Of a stretch of DNA of 64,000 nt, positions 46,985-58,872 are shown piece by piece. This DNA comes from Rutpela maculata (Eukaryota > Arthropoda > Insecta > Coleoptera > Cerambycidae). The position numbers were made by a program, and so were the translations under genes. The first letter of the stretch is position 1, and each line of letters begins with the position of its first letter. The stretch spans positions 14,724,918-14,788,917 of the forward strand of contig OW386292.2 of assembly GCA_936432065.2 (NCBI GenBank). The letters are read 5' to 3'. The notes under the pieces are model-generated. The model saw only the letters and a program-made list of their open reading frames with translations. It searched no databases and was not told where the DNA came from.

Positions 46985-49900
46985 TCACGTGTTATACGGA
47001 TCAAAAATGACTACGGATTGTTTAATTTACTAAAAGACCTACAAAAGGGAGTAATCTCTTTCGTTTTATATGCAAGCTTTGTTGTGTACATAGTCGTAGG
47101 TTAGGGTTATAGTTAGGTTTATTGTCTTATTGTTTTGTTGATCTAGCAATAAATAATTTTTCCTTCTGCCTCTCTCGTCTTTACACTCAAGTAAAAAACG
47201 TAAAAAGACAGTTGTGTGATTATCAGATAGATAGATAGATTAATAGATTTAGATTTATTTCTCTAAATTTAAATGTTACATAAAAATTATTTAAATTTGG
47301 TACGAGTATTTCAAACTTTACAGAATGTTTACATTATTACATAATAATAGACTGTATTAACTTTTCAAAATAATAATGCACTGGGTTCGATCCCCAGCTT
47401 TAAAATTGGCAACGTTGATATGTAATGGATGTATATCTGCGTTTTTCTAAATGTGTAACCCCCTTCTGAACAGTCTTGACTTTGAAATTGTTGGGGTTGC
47501 CTGATATATGTGGTACGTTATGTTGTTATTCCGTAGGCTCCCAGAAAATATTACGCTTAGAAAAAAGTGACTCGCTGTCCTACAGGTAACTGACCAAAAT
47601 TTGAAGCATTTACAATTACGTATGCTTTAATCGTTTCAAGTTTGATGACTTTTATGTAACCCGGACAGGAAAAAGATGTTTAAGAAAAATGTTTGTTTCC
47701 TAGTAGTTTTACCAAGAGACTCATTTCACTTCCGTTATCGTATCAAGGGTGTCTCATATAATTTGCTTTTTAATACTAACAAGAGTCGAGTAGAGGCTAC
47801 TCTCTGCTTTATCTTTGCTTTTACTGGAATTAATTCAGAATCGATACCTACAGACCCGACGAGAGAGGAGGGGTGCGGGGGTGATGCCCCCCGGGCTTGT
47901 CTAGGGGGCCCGGAAATTTTAAAATTTTTTGAGGGTCCATATTTTCTCTCCACGGCCCTGCCAAGATACCGATATAAATTAAATTTACTAAGTTAGAAAA
48001 TTAACTGCAATTTATTATATTTTTTAATAGCCATATCAGATTGAAATAATTTGATGCGTTGTATCGAAAACAGATTTGATAAAGAATCTGTTATCTTTAT
48101 CGTAACTATATTCAACAATATTAAAATTAAAAACTGGAAGTAATGGTGCGGGAGCGGAGTGGGTTTTTCGGGCACTCATCGTTACAAGCATTTTCTATGC
48201 GCTGATTAATTTTATTGAACTTGACAAAATAGACTTCTGGCTTATGTCAGCCCGTCGAGTTGGTCATGGTTCAAGATATAAAAATCAGTGAAATTATATC
48301 ATCGTTACAAAGCCAATTTTTTTTGTGTGTACACATTTTATGTTTAGAATGAATAAAATAAGATCGCCAGAAAGTGTGGGCCATCAGGGGCGCAACCAGA
48401 AAGGTCAAAGAGGTAAAAAAACGAAGTTATATAACATCATCGTTACAAACTTTTTTTAAGGTTGAACATATTTTATGTTTTGAACACAGAAAAAAATTCC
48501 CAGAAAGAAAATGTTTAGGATTTTTGAAGAAAATTGGATTTATTTCCGCATATTTCATCTCAGAACTCTAAACTCATCGTTACAAGTTCTGGCTCCTTTT
48601 TAAAACGTAAATAAGCTCCTTCAACAATAGAATAGCCTCCCCATAAACAAAGTCAACAAAAGTACCATAGGCTCTTAAATATACAGGAATTTAACACTTT
48701 CGGCTAACTTGACTCCGTACCGTATCTCACATGTATTGTATCATTATTACCTATAATGATACAATACATGGCTGCACCTCCTGACGGCCCACACTTTCTG
48801 GCGATCATATTTTATTCATTCTAAACATAAAATGTGTACACACAAAAAAAATAAGCCTTGTAACGATGACATGATTTCACTGATTTTTAAACAGTGTTCG
48901 TGACGCTCCTGACAGGAGGTACCCCCCAGAAGTCGATTTTATGAATTGTTATCATCCATTAAACCATAAAAATATCTCAAAGTTCATAAAGCGATGAGCT
49001 GCCGAAAAAGCCACTTAGCTCCCGCTCTATAAGGTAGTGCATTATGTAGAGTATATTTGTTTACAATATAGAGATTTAAAAGTAATATGATATTATTTTT
49101 GTTTTATGTATATGGTACGGGTAGCGTATGACCCAGATTCATTATACAGTATCGGAAAGTCTTGGATTAGGCATGCAAACAGAGCTGCCTAAGCACATGT
49201 GAGGAAAGCAGATGGCATGAGTAGGATGTGTTATACGATAAAAAAAAAATAGCCTAGTTGTTTCGCTCTCGCTTGCTCTTATTGTCATACCTAATCAAAC
49301 GCTTGCCGGTACTGTTGAGTGATAAGTATGTAAACTTTTAGATGAATACTGTAATATGAAAAAATACTAGTTGGTTTCATTTATATGCTAACATATATAG
49401 ATGTTTTTATTTTCTTGACCGTTGATATCAAATTAACTTGATGCAGTTATATCCTGGGTTATCGGTCTTTATAATAAAATTACTCTTTTCTTACGTTTCG
49501 GTTTATTCAACCATCGTCAGAGAATTACAATTAAGTGAAGACCAATATTTTTTTAAATGCTATTTTGTATACACATACAATTTAAATCCATGTGTATAAA
49601 AAATAGCATTTGAAAAAATATTTGTCAAGTTACTTTTATATCCTAACCAAAAGTTAATTTTTTTTTACTCAGAAAATGTAGAGTAACTTATCGTTTAAGA
49701 ACCATTTAACTTTGAGAATTGACAGTTCAATACTTTAATTTCTCTTCAATAACACATTTTGCAAAAATTCTAACCAAACAGTACTCTTTTTGTCTCAATA
49801 GAGTCGTATTATTATCAGATATAGTATTAAGTAATAGTCGAGAACATTAATCGATTATTTTAAAAATTTTAACCCCCTTATCTGTCTACGCCTCTGATTA

Positions 49901-51266
49901 GGCGACTCCATAAATATAAACATTCCTCTCCACTCTGCCCCTTTGAAGGTTATCCTTCCTACACACAACTTCTGTGTACTTCAAATGAGATTATTTATCC
50001 ATATTTCTTTGTTTATCTGAGTGTGCAACCGAATACATATCAATGATACGAGAATGAGCAATGTCTCTATAAGCACGATATTGTTTAATTTTATTAGCAG
50101 CCATATTGACAAAAGCAGAAAATAAATAAAAAAAAATATTGAGAATTAGTTATTACTCGGTAGTACTAGCAAAACCAAATTTTTGTAAATTAAAAATTAT
50201 AATGATCAAAATGAAACACAAACCACCCTGTATAATGAATAAGTGAAGCTAAAATATGCAACGCGTTCGAGAACTTCAAGTTAAAATTAAAACGAAAGTT
50301 AAATATTAACCAATATATAAATCACAACTTATTTGAGCCTCCCTATATAATAAAATACGGATAAACAGTGCGTTTACGCTTTCGAAGAAAAAATGTACAC
50401 AGTCGAAATCAATGAATAAATAGTCACTATAGAATTTAGCCCGACAATAATATAAATTTGATTTGTCTAAACTAAGATAATAAATTTCAAAATTGAGAAC
50501 TGAAAAGGTAAAACCACAAATGAGAGCACAATAGGTGTAATACAAAGATAAATCCAGTATTTTCAAACATACAATTACGGCACAAATCTGTATTACTTAT
50601 TATTTAAATAAAATAAATAAATGATTCCCGCAGTAGCTAAGGGGAAATTTACGCGAAATGGTAAATAAAAGGTAAACAAGTATTAAAAGTGAGAAATTAT
50701 GTGTTTATTCTAATTTTGAAACTAAACTAAAGTAACTAAAATGTTTAATTTGTATACTATGGCGGTGTCAAATACTGAGAAATTAATAATAATAATACTG
50801 AGAAAATAATAATGTAAAGAGAGAGATATAGAGTTAGGGTTATACTAATACCCTTTTTTAAATTAATTATTATCGTTAAATTATTATTGTACGTAAGGGA
50901 AATGATTATGAGAGAGTAAAGAGAGAGAGTAGGGTTATACTAATACCCTTTTATAAATTATTTTTAAATTATTCATATTCCTAAGCGAAATTATAATGAG
51001 ATATATTATGACAAACTACTACTTCACAAATGTAAACAAAGCAGTGCAGCGAATTAGCGGCGTATCGGTCGCCCGGCAAGAACCCGTACCGTGACCGCGC
51101 AAAAAGTGTGATAAAAAGGACTCACCTATTTCTTGTAATTTTAACCGAGATTTTACGTTAACGATAATAACCTTAAATATCATGCAATCTGGTGGCAATG
51201 ATTAATTATTATTTAACAAATTATGTAAAGCGGGACAAATAATTCGGCGCGAAGTTGACCAAAAAA
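46985..51266 (-). other. BEL 5' leader filled with nested repeats
   Basis: No coding domain. Contents by position: GATAGATAGATAG near 47226; a G/C-rich repeat at about 47640-47990; an inverted-repeat element at 48245-48900; a small palindrome at 49540-49625; and a direct duplication containing AGGGTTATACTAATACCCTT at about 50835 and 50928. Next to the 5' LTR (51243-51263, minus strand) lies TGGTCAACTTCGCGCCGAAT, starting about 4 nt inside the LTR edge. TGG as the complement of a tRNA 3' CCA makes it a candidate primer-binding site; the tRNA was not identified. Confidence 0.6.
48245..48900. repeat. Foldback element inside the BEL leader
   Basis: TGTACACATTTTATGTTTAG and ATCGCCAGAAAGTGTGGGCC (about 48329-48383) are mirrored by GGCCCACACTTTCTGGCGAT and CTAAACATAAAATGTGTACA (about 48788-48842). 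CATCGTTACAA words flank both ends and recur at 48440 and 48573. No ORF with a recognisable domain. Confidence 0.75.
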
Positions 51267-51724
51267 TGATTCGTTAAGGGCCAAAGGTAGCGGCGGAGCC
51301 TGGCACTTACCTAGACTTGGATGTTTGGAAGTCAAATACTGCCGGCCCTCGTGGTTCAGTGGACTGTTTTGTAGCTGGGTCAATCACTATCCCTTTGGTT
51401 TAACTAGTTCACTTATAATTATTATTAGATAAATTAATTAATTGAGGATTATTTTAACGAGAAATTGAGAATTATTTTAAAGGGAAAAATTTAGCACAAG
51501 CAGTTTTAACAGCGGTCTTTACAAGCGTGTATTCGCCTAGGTTCTTTTTTCGAGCTTCTTATCTTTTACGCAGGCGGAGTAGGTTTGTGCCAGGTTAATG
51601 CGCGCGTGATTAAATTGAATTACCGGAAACAGAAATTATTATTATTAAAACAAGACTAAATATTATTATACAAAATATATACATATATATTAAAAATTAA
51701 TAGGAAAAACGGCAGGCTTGAACA
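51267..51724 (-). repeat. BEL 5' LTR
   Basis: 458 bp, same borders as the copy at 41259-41716. Two apparent differences over the full length. Followed by the duplication ACATG and by the rest of the interrupted Transib-like arm. Confidence 0.93.
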
Positions 51725-53084
51725 ACATGATAATATTAGATCCGTGAATTCGCTAAAAATAGTTAAAAAAATCTAAGCAATAAGGGGTTAAATTTGAGAG
51801 GATTTAAAAATAAATCTAAGTATATTTTAAAAAGCATGTAAAAAAAGTTCAAAAAATTTTTTTGCCAATGTGAATTGGCATCTTGGATCTTTCGCTACAC
51901 TCCTCAAACTTTTTTATTGGTCGCCCAGCTGGTATCCCAGCAGAGATTGATGGCTGTATGTTTGAACCATTCTACAAAAAAGTAAAAGTGCTCAGAAAAA
52001 AATAGTTGTACTCAAGCGTGCTGGCTAAACTACATATTATTACAAATAGAAATGGTCCAGCTATGATATATAAAAAAATTAGCTTGGATACATGTGTGTA
52101 TATGTTCAGACATTGAAAGTTATTAAGCAAAGAAAAAATAACATGTATTTTTCATGTTTTCAAAACGTTCTTTTATATTATTTGACTAACAGACATATTT
52201 ATATTAATTAAAAAAATGTTGTACTTACCCTCAGAAATAACATCCATCATTAAAAATTTCCACTCAATTACGAACTGCCACAGTTAGATGTTGTCGAAAG
52301 TGTCGTTAAAATGTATTTTTTAAATTTATTCCTTATTACTCTTCACTGTGGCAAAACCCCTTATTGCTTAGATTTTTTTTACTATTTTTAGCGAATTCAC
52401 GGATCTAATATTATCATGTCCACAAAGTTTCAGAATTTTAAAATAATATTTATCTTTCAGCCCCCTCAAAAACAACCTCCATACTATTTTTTAACCATTT
52501 TTGATATATTCACAGATATCCTATTATTATACTCACAGAGTTTCGGGACTTTCGAAGCAAATTTATTTTTCAACCCCACAAAAACCACCCCCTTAATCAC
52601 CCCTTAATGCCTAGAATTTTTTCACTATTTTTTCTGTTCATTAACATTTTAAGCTCATTTAGAAATTTGTAGAATTTTGTCCACCAAGAAGTTGCAAATG
52701 GCACACTGTGCGACGCACTGAATTACATGCCACTAAATCAGAATTTGTTCAATCTACAGCGCGTCCAGGCGGGAGCTTACACGATCATCTCGAAAACTAC
52801 TGAACAAATTTTTATAAAATTAGGTATGTATAGTAAAGAGCTTATGATCTTTCTAACTAAAATATTTTGACAGTTTTCTATCACTTCCGGTTATACCGGA
52901 AGTAGATGTCAACTTTGTTATTTTAAATGGAACACCCATATTTTTATTATCGGAATTGATATATTACAAAATTTGAAAACATTTAAATATTGTACAAGGT
53001 GAGTACAATAGTGGTCACAACTTTCCATTCAGAATATCAAATATCTTTTTTTAAATGGAAACCCCCATTTTTTTTTGTTTTATC

Positions 53085-53910
53085 AAATTCTACGACTAAA
53101 ATATGGATAGTTTACATTTACTTCCCTATACCTAACTGCGGCGGTTTTTAAGATATTCACGAAAGTTCAGAAAAACCAATTATTTTGTAAGAATTCTTTA
53201 TTTAACTAACTCTAAGAGGGCCAAGTAAACAATTGTTAGTTGTCAGAGCTGTCAAATTAGTTGTTGGAGCACCACCTCACGGTCGGATGATCGTAAATGA
53301 TTTTTTGACCGAAAATTTTGAAGACCAGTGGATTGCTAACGGTCCATTTCTTTGGCCACCAAGGTCTCCAGACCTAACAATACTTGATTTTTTTACAGAA
53401 AAAACGAAGTGTTTGCAACTGCAATAACTACAAAAGATGAATGCCAAGAACGAGTGCGCACTGCTTTTCAGTCCTTACAACCAGATATGATTCAAAAAGC
53501 GGCTACAGACGCAGTACTTAGCAAACGCGAAAAATGTTTAGACGCCAACGGTGGTGTATTTGAACAACTACTTTAATTTATTTTTATTTTTGTTGTTAGC
53601 TGTTGCAAAATAATTTCCATTGTTATTTGTCTTGAATTGTCTGTTTCTTGTTTATGTTTAAAACAACAATTTTTTTTGCAATTTTCAGTCAAGCTGTTTA
53701 ATGTATTACGTGATGGTTGAGTTTATCACAATATCTAAAACTAAAAAAATTTAAATGTTACAAGGTTAAAGAAAGAATCCTTACAAAATAATTGGTTTTT
53801 CTCAACTTTCGTGGATATCTTAAAAACCGTCGTAGTTAGGTACAGGAGAGTAAATATAAACTATCCATATTTTTAGTCGTAGAATTTGATAAAACAGTGC
53901 GAAAAATCAG
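53085..53910 (+). mobile_element. Internally deleted mariner-like element with long TIRs
   Basis: Arms at about 53085-53205 and 53764-53908 are inverted copies. TATCAAATTCTACGACTAAA on the left mirrors TTTAGTCGTAGAATTTGATA on the right, and AAAACCAATTATTTTGTAAG mirrors CTTACAAAATAATTGGTTTT. Only the last part of a transposase gene remains between them. Outer limits are not fixed; weaker inverted similarity may extend outward on both sides. Confidence 0.7.
53255..53576 (+). pseudogene. Mariner-type transposase C-terminal fragment
   Basis: The frame reads VVGAPPHGRMIVNDFLTENF, then QWIANGPFLWPPRSPDLTIL and DFF. The frame then shifts and continues with ATTKDECQERVRTAFQSLQP and DANGGVFEQLL to a stop near 53574. 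The SPDLTILDFF block supplies the third catalytic Asp. The second catalytic Asp, expected just before GAPPH, is a Val here. Everything upstream, including the helix-turn-helix region and first Asp, is missing. Confidence 0.75.
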
Positions 53911-53989
53911 TGTTTTTTTTATTAAAAATCAACATTTTCAACTCCTTGTAACTCGACGGGTACTAAAGCAGAAATAATGGTATAAGGTT

Positions 53990-55750
53990 TTTTTTGGGGT
54001 AGAATTCAATGATCTACACGTTCCAATAGTCATTTGTTTTTTTTTATCGAAACCCCCGAGTTAGTGTGAAACTCACCCCCAGCGAAAAAGAACACTTAGT
54101 CCTTTTTAATATTTCATATTTGATCCATTTTGAATCAAACTGTCCGAAAATATTTGAATTTAAAACTGCTATAGAATTAGTCGAAAGTGAGATCACCAAG
54201 TTACTGTACTACTAGGCTACTGTAGACTGAATCCGCACTTGACGTCGCGTCGTTTAGTTATAAGCATGCATTATAAAAACAACCGAAAATATTTCTGGCA
54301 AGTTTCAATGATGGTCTATTCGACTCGTCTACAGGCCAACTTGTCCTAATTAATCTTTACGCGTAGAGGTAAGGGTTAGGTTTGGTTAGTGGTGCATTAC
54401 TGTTACTTTTGCAGCCAAATGCATTGATATGTCTGTAGACGAGTTGCTTCATAGATTACACAGTAGATCTCCCAAAATTTCTGTAATTCAGAAAAAAAGA
54501 TTGATAGGAAAGCTAGCTATGATCGCATAAGATTTCGCTATCTCGTAAGTATAAGTTATCGATAAGGTCTTTTGTTTATAAATATATTTTTTAAGCTCTT
54601 TAAATTTTGTCCATTATTTTTTTTTATTTAGATGATTGTAAACTTGTACATAGATTGTAGAAATAACCAAACCAACTAAATAACATTGTATATTGCTTTC
54701 GTATTTTATTGGTACACCATTGCTTGCCTCTATCAGTATACTGTAGGTGGTCTATACAAATAAAGCTTCTACAGGGCGAACGCAAAAAGTTTACATACAG
54801 GTTAACATTTTTAGGGGCTTATCTCAAGATTCTGTAAAATATTTGAAATCTGGAGAAAGAAATGTAATTACCTGGGTAACCCTAATGTAGCGTTTACACT
54901 AAATACACTGAACACTCGACGCAGCTTTCGCCAACCAAGGTGACGTCATCTTGAGGTGATTTATTAAGTTGATTGACGAAAGGGACGTTGATAGGAATGC
55001 TCAAATATTTTAGTGTTTGTGCAAACTCTTCAGTGTTTAATATGAATGTTTAAGTAGGTATAAATATTTTGCAAAATATCATTGCTGTGAACGTCTTACC
55101 TTAAAGGGAATAAACAGTCATTCCAGTACTTGTATGTAAACATTTGTATCCCTTTGTAGATTGCTCGTGCCATCTTTCATTTCTGATATGTGTTTACGCC
55201 ATATCCAGAACGTTCGAAAGCGTGCATATCATTTTTCTCATATATTCTAGCGAGCGCGCTATACAGGGCAGGAAAATTTTGAAAACTATAAAATATGTTG
55301 ACCGTTTTGTGTATCCATCAGAGCTGGAACCTTGGATATAAATAAACAGCCGAGGTTTCATAACGACGTACGTTTCGCCAAACAAGTTATCATTTTAGGC
55401 GGATTTCAAAATATATCTCCTGATAATGCCAACTCAATTGGTGAAAGGCACAGCGAGTCTGCTGTAGTGTGTTGTGGAACGCGGATTAACCACATACTTA
55501 TCATTACTTCCGTTATTAAGGACCTTTAACCCCATCTTTTCCGGGTCCTTATTTCGACTACCTCCCCAAATCCTGAAAAGAGTTAATGCTTTTTTGTATT
55601 TCTCTGTTTGAAATTGCCTAACCAATATCTTTCTAGTTATAGTGATTGATTAAGGAGAAATTGACCCCACGAAAAAATATCCGTCGATAACGATTAATTT
55701 CAATGAAAGATAATTGCAAAATTATCTAGAGTTCAGTCAACGGAGCGCTA
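53990..55750. other. Intron sequence, no recognisable feature
   Basis: Short open frames (55144-55341, 55332-55529) lack domains. No paired inverted repeats or element ends were found by eye. Confidence 0.45.
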
Positions 55751-56154
55751 AAATGACCAAAATCTCTACCTTGAGTGCTAATGAATGGATTTTAATGAAA
55801 ACTTGTGCGTTGTGTTTGTAATGGCGTTAATAAAAAAGGTAAAAAAAGATCAGAGTAGGAAATGATCGGAAGGGGTAGAAAACACCCCCCCCCCCCCCCC
55901 AAAGGCCCAAAATAAGATGTTTTTACTCTTCTGAATTTTTTCGAAAAATGCACATTTTTCGAGATATGGCCAGCCGAAAATTTCTAAAAATGGGGGAAGG
56001 GAAATTTAAAAGTTGAAAAAAATCTGAAAAAATTCAGGTGAATGTATCATCGAAATAAAAGACTGTTTTTATTTGCAACTTTTCTGTAAAGTGCGTTTTC
56101 ACCGAGTTTTTCCGGAAAAACTACCCCTATTTTTGACATTGTCGCGCTTTAAAA

Positions 56155-57160
56155 AACCGCTGCCCAAGGAATCACTACTTCCACAACCAGATTTTCTATC
56201 CAAGTCACTCAAAACGAAAAAAAAATTGTATGTGGAAATAATTGTTTATGGAACTTTAATAATATAATATTTGAAATCCTCTACCCCAAAAACCCATAAA
56301 ACGATACCCCACATCGGTAGTAGGGTGAGGGTGGTGATAGGGGGTGGATGAAGTAAAATTGTAGTTTGTGCAACAAGAGTGGATATGGATAATCGACTTG
56401 AGTTGTACAGTATACTTTTTCTACAACCAGCTTAAAAAAACTACAAAATTTATTAAACATTAATATGATACACACTGACAGTACACACTGACAGTTACTT
56501 TGACAGCTTACGCACTAATTTGATTTTAAAACGAATAGTTGTCTATGTACTTAATACACGAACTGTGATTGGTCGGTTTCATTTCATATCTATCTTAGAA
56601 CTGATATGAAATATATCTGTTCAGTTAACTGGAATTTGCCTACTTATCCATTCTGTACAAAAAACAGCAAATTTACATAAGGAAGTAGAAAAAGGGAGGT
56701 TTCTGGTTCTTGTACACACACAAAATCACTTTTTTTTTATCCCCTTTAATAATGGGGTGGGGGTGGTAATGGGGGTGGCTAATGCCAAATTTTTTTTGAG
56801 ACCTTGGCTTCTCTTGTATATACTAAATACCAATTTGATGGACTTTTACCCGCTTGATTTACCTATTTACCCCAAATTTACCCCAATTTACCCCCCAACC
56901 CTTCGACGGAACAAAATGAAAATATAATCTAGTTCTAGATCTCGTTAAAGTACACATGTGTACCAAATTTCAAGTCAATATCTCAAACGGTTTCGGAGTA
57001 AACGTGCGCACAAAAAAAGTTACAGACCGACAGACAGACAGAATTTTTTTTCGCTCAAATTTAAAATCTCGACGTTTCATGTACACTCTAAGCCTATTTG
57101 AATAATAAAAATTTTTGAAAATTTTTTTGTCGTTACTATACTTCCACTGGATGTGGAAGT
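56155..57160 (+). repeat. Dispersed repeat family copy 4 (ACTTCCAC family, with extra middle)
   Basis: Starts AAACCGCTGCCCAAGGAATC, then CACTACTTCCACAACC, and ends CTTCCACTGGATGTGGAAGT near 57134-57153. Shares the CCCCAAAAACCCATAAAA, GGTTTCTGGTTCTTGTAC, CCCCTTTAATAATGGGGTGG and TTTCAAGTCAATATCTC words. About 330 bp at 56365-56690 is absent from the copy at 57325 and looks like a further insertion. Confidence 0.78.
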
Positions 57161-57324
57161 AATATGTAATTTAAAAATTTGAAAAAATCCAGACGTGTGC
57201 GTTGAGGCCTTCTAAACATTTTTTGTCTCTTGGAATTTTTTTGTAACTTGCTAATTTTCCGAGTTATAGGCAATTTTTCATAAAAAAAATATGAAACCTA
57301 TTTATATAGTTACACCATTTTTAA

Positions 57325-58035
57325 AAAACCGCTGCCCAAGGAATCACTACTTCCACATCCGGATTTTCTATCCAAGACACACAACGAAAAAATTTTGTAT
57401 CTGGAAATAATTGTTTATGGAATTTTAATAATATAATATTTGAAATCCTCTACCCCAAAAACCCATAAAAAGATACCTCACATTGGTAGTGGGGTGACAG
57501 GGGGTGGGAGTGGGGGGTGGATAAAGTAAAAAAATATTTTGAGGTTTCTGGTTCTTGTACAAACACTAAATCACTTTTTTTTCATCCCCTTCAATAATGG
57601 GGTGGGGGTGGTAATGGGGGTGGCTAATGCCAACATTTTTTTTGAGACCTTAGCTTCTCTTGTTTATACTAAATATCAATTTTATGAACTCTTACCTGCT
57701 TGATTTACCTATTTACTCCAAATTTACCACAATTTACCCCCAACCCTTCGATGGAACAAGATGAAAATATAATCTAGTTCTAGATCTCGTTAAAGTATAT
57801 ATGTGTACCAAATTTCAAGTCAATATCTCAAACGGTTCCAGAGTAAATGTGCACACAAAAAAAGACCGACAGACCGACAGACTGACAGACCGACAGACCG
57901 ACAGACAGACAGAAATTTTTTTCGCTCAAATTTGAAATCTCGACGTTTCATGACATTCTAAGCCTATTTGAACAATAAAAAATTTTTAAAATTTTTTTGC
58001 CGTTACTATACTTCCACTGGATGTGGAAGTAAAAT
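57325..58035 (+). repeat. Dispersed repeat family copy 5 (best-preserved)
   Basis: About 700 bp, from AAACCGCTGCCCAAGGAATC and ACTACTTCCACATCCGG to ACTTCCACTGGATGTGGAAG. The inner words ACTTCCACATCC and GGATGTGGAAGT are inverted termini. A (GACC/GACA)n run lies at 57867-57915. No protein is encoded. It separates two halves of the foldback 55760-58640. Confidence 0.8.
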
Positions 58036-58640
58036 GTAAAGATATTGTTTTTTTTTTTCAAAAATGTAGTACATTATTTATCGTGAAAAATTGCCTGTAA
58101 CTCGAAAAATTAGCAAGTTACAAAAAAAATTCCAAGAGACAAAAAATGTTTAGAAGGACCCAATGCATACGTCTGGATTTTTCAAATTTTTAAATTACAT
58201 ATTTTTAAAGCGCTACAGTATCAAAGACGGGAGGAGGGAGAAAAGTTGCAAATAAAAAAAAGTCTTTTATTTCGGTGATACATTCACCTGAATTTTTTCA
58301 GATTTTTTTTTCAACTTTTCCCTCCCCCATTTCTTCGAGTGGCCATATCTCAAAAAATATGCATTTTTCGAAAAAATTCACAAGAGTAAAGACATCTTAT
58401 TTTGGGCCAAAAAAAGGTAAATACATTGTTTTTTTTTTTTTCATTTTTGACCTAATTCTACAAGTTACTTGTCTACTATCTGTGATGTGTTTATGTTTAC
58501 TGAACCCGTGATAAAAAGGGTGTTTTCTACCCCTTCCGATCATTTCTTACTCTAATCTTTATTTTTAACTTTTTTATTAACGTCATTACAAACACATTGC
58601 ACAAGATTTCATAAAAATCCATTCATTAGCACTCAAGTCA

Positions 58641-58872
58641 GAGGTGAAACCCCCCGTTGACTGGACTACTAATTCGTTAAAAATTTTGTTAATTATGTTT
58701 AGAGTATTCTTAAAAAATAGAATGTTAAGACCCCAACACGCTACAGTGAAAAAATGCCAAAAATATTTATTCAAAATTAGATAAAGGTCACTTTTTTAAC
58801 ATTCCACCCTGTATAGACGCTCATAAACATTTTGTGGGCCACCTTCTACATATTAGCTTTTATTTGTTGTAG
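58641..58872. other. End of the 33-kb Fas3 intron
   Basis: No element recognised. The acceptor TTATTTGTTGTAG precedes the last exon. Confidence 0.5.

Larger units (their letters stand above)
41259..51724 (-). mobile_element. BEL/Pao LTR retrotransposon, complete but mutated
   Basis: Two 458-bp LTRs (41259-41716 and 51267-51724) begin TG and end CA in the element's own (minus) orientation. They differ at only two positions that I can see. An exact 5-bp duplication ACATG flanks the whole (41254-41258 and 51725-51729). The gag-protease-RT-RNaseH-integrase order on the minus strand, with a DUF1759-like gag and an A17-type protease, is that of BEL/Pao. It lies within the left arm of the Transib-like foldback, so it is the younger insertion. 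The leader of about 4.4 kb is unusually long because other repeats lie inside it. Confidence 0.95.
41037..52710. mobile_element. Transib-like foldback element, host of a nested BEL insertion
   Basis: Its left end reads CACAGTGTGCCATTTGCAAC (41037-41056). Its right end is the mirror image, finishing GCACACTGTG at 52710. Both sides are flanked by the 5-bp duplication CGACG (41032-41036 and 52711-52715). CACA(A/G)TG termini and CGNCG target duplications are diagnostic of Transib transposons. The arms of about 280-340 bp continue inward (GACAAAATTCTAGAAATTTC against its mirror, ATTCTGAAACTTTGTGG against its mirror, ATCCGTGAATTCGC against its mirror). Without the BEL insert the element is about 1.2 kb and encodes no transposase, so it is a non-autonomous copy. 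Confidence 0.85.
55760..58640. repeat. Foldback element interrupted by two ACTTCCAC-family repeats
   Basis: Outer arms: TGAGTGCTAATGAATGG near 55764 against CCATTCATTAGCACTCA near 58619, GGTGAATGTATCATCGAAAT near 56037 against its mirror near 58274, and AAGATGTTTTTACTC against its mirror. An inner pair, about 57171-57285 and 58050-58198, shares TTTTTTGTCTCTTGGAATTT and its mirror. The repeats 56155-57160 and 57325-58035 lie between corresponding arm segments and are secondary insertions. A 16-C run is at 55885-55900. Confidence 0.75.

Noticed and set aside
47735..47996. Overlapping ORFs on both strands around the GGGGGCCCGGAAATTTT text
   Set aside because: The text looks like a noncoding G/C-rich dispersed repeat, and neither frame shows a domain.
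50830..50960. Direct repeat considered as a CRISPR-like or satellite array
   Set aside because: Only two units of about 95 bp with unequal spacing; a simple local duplication in the BEL leader.
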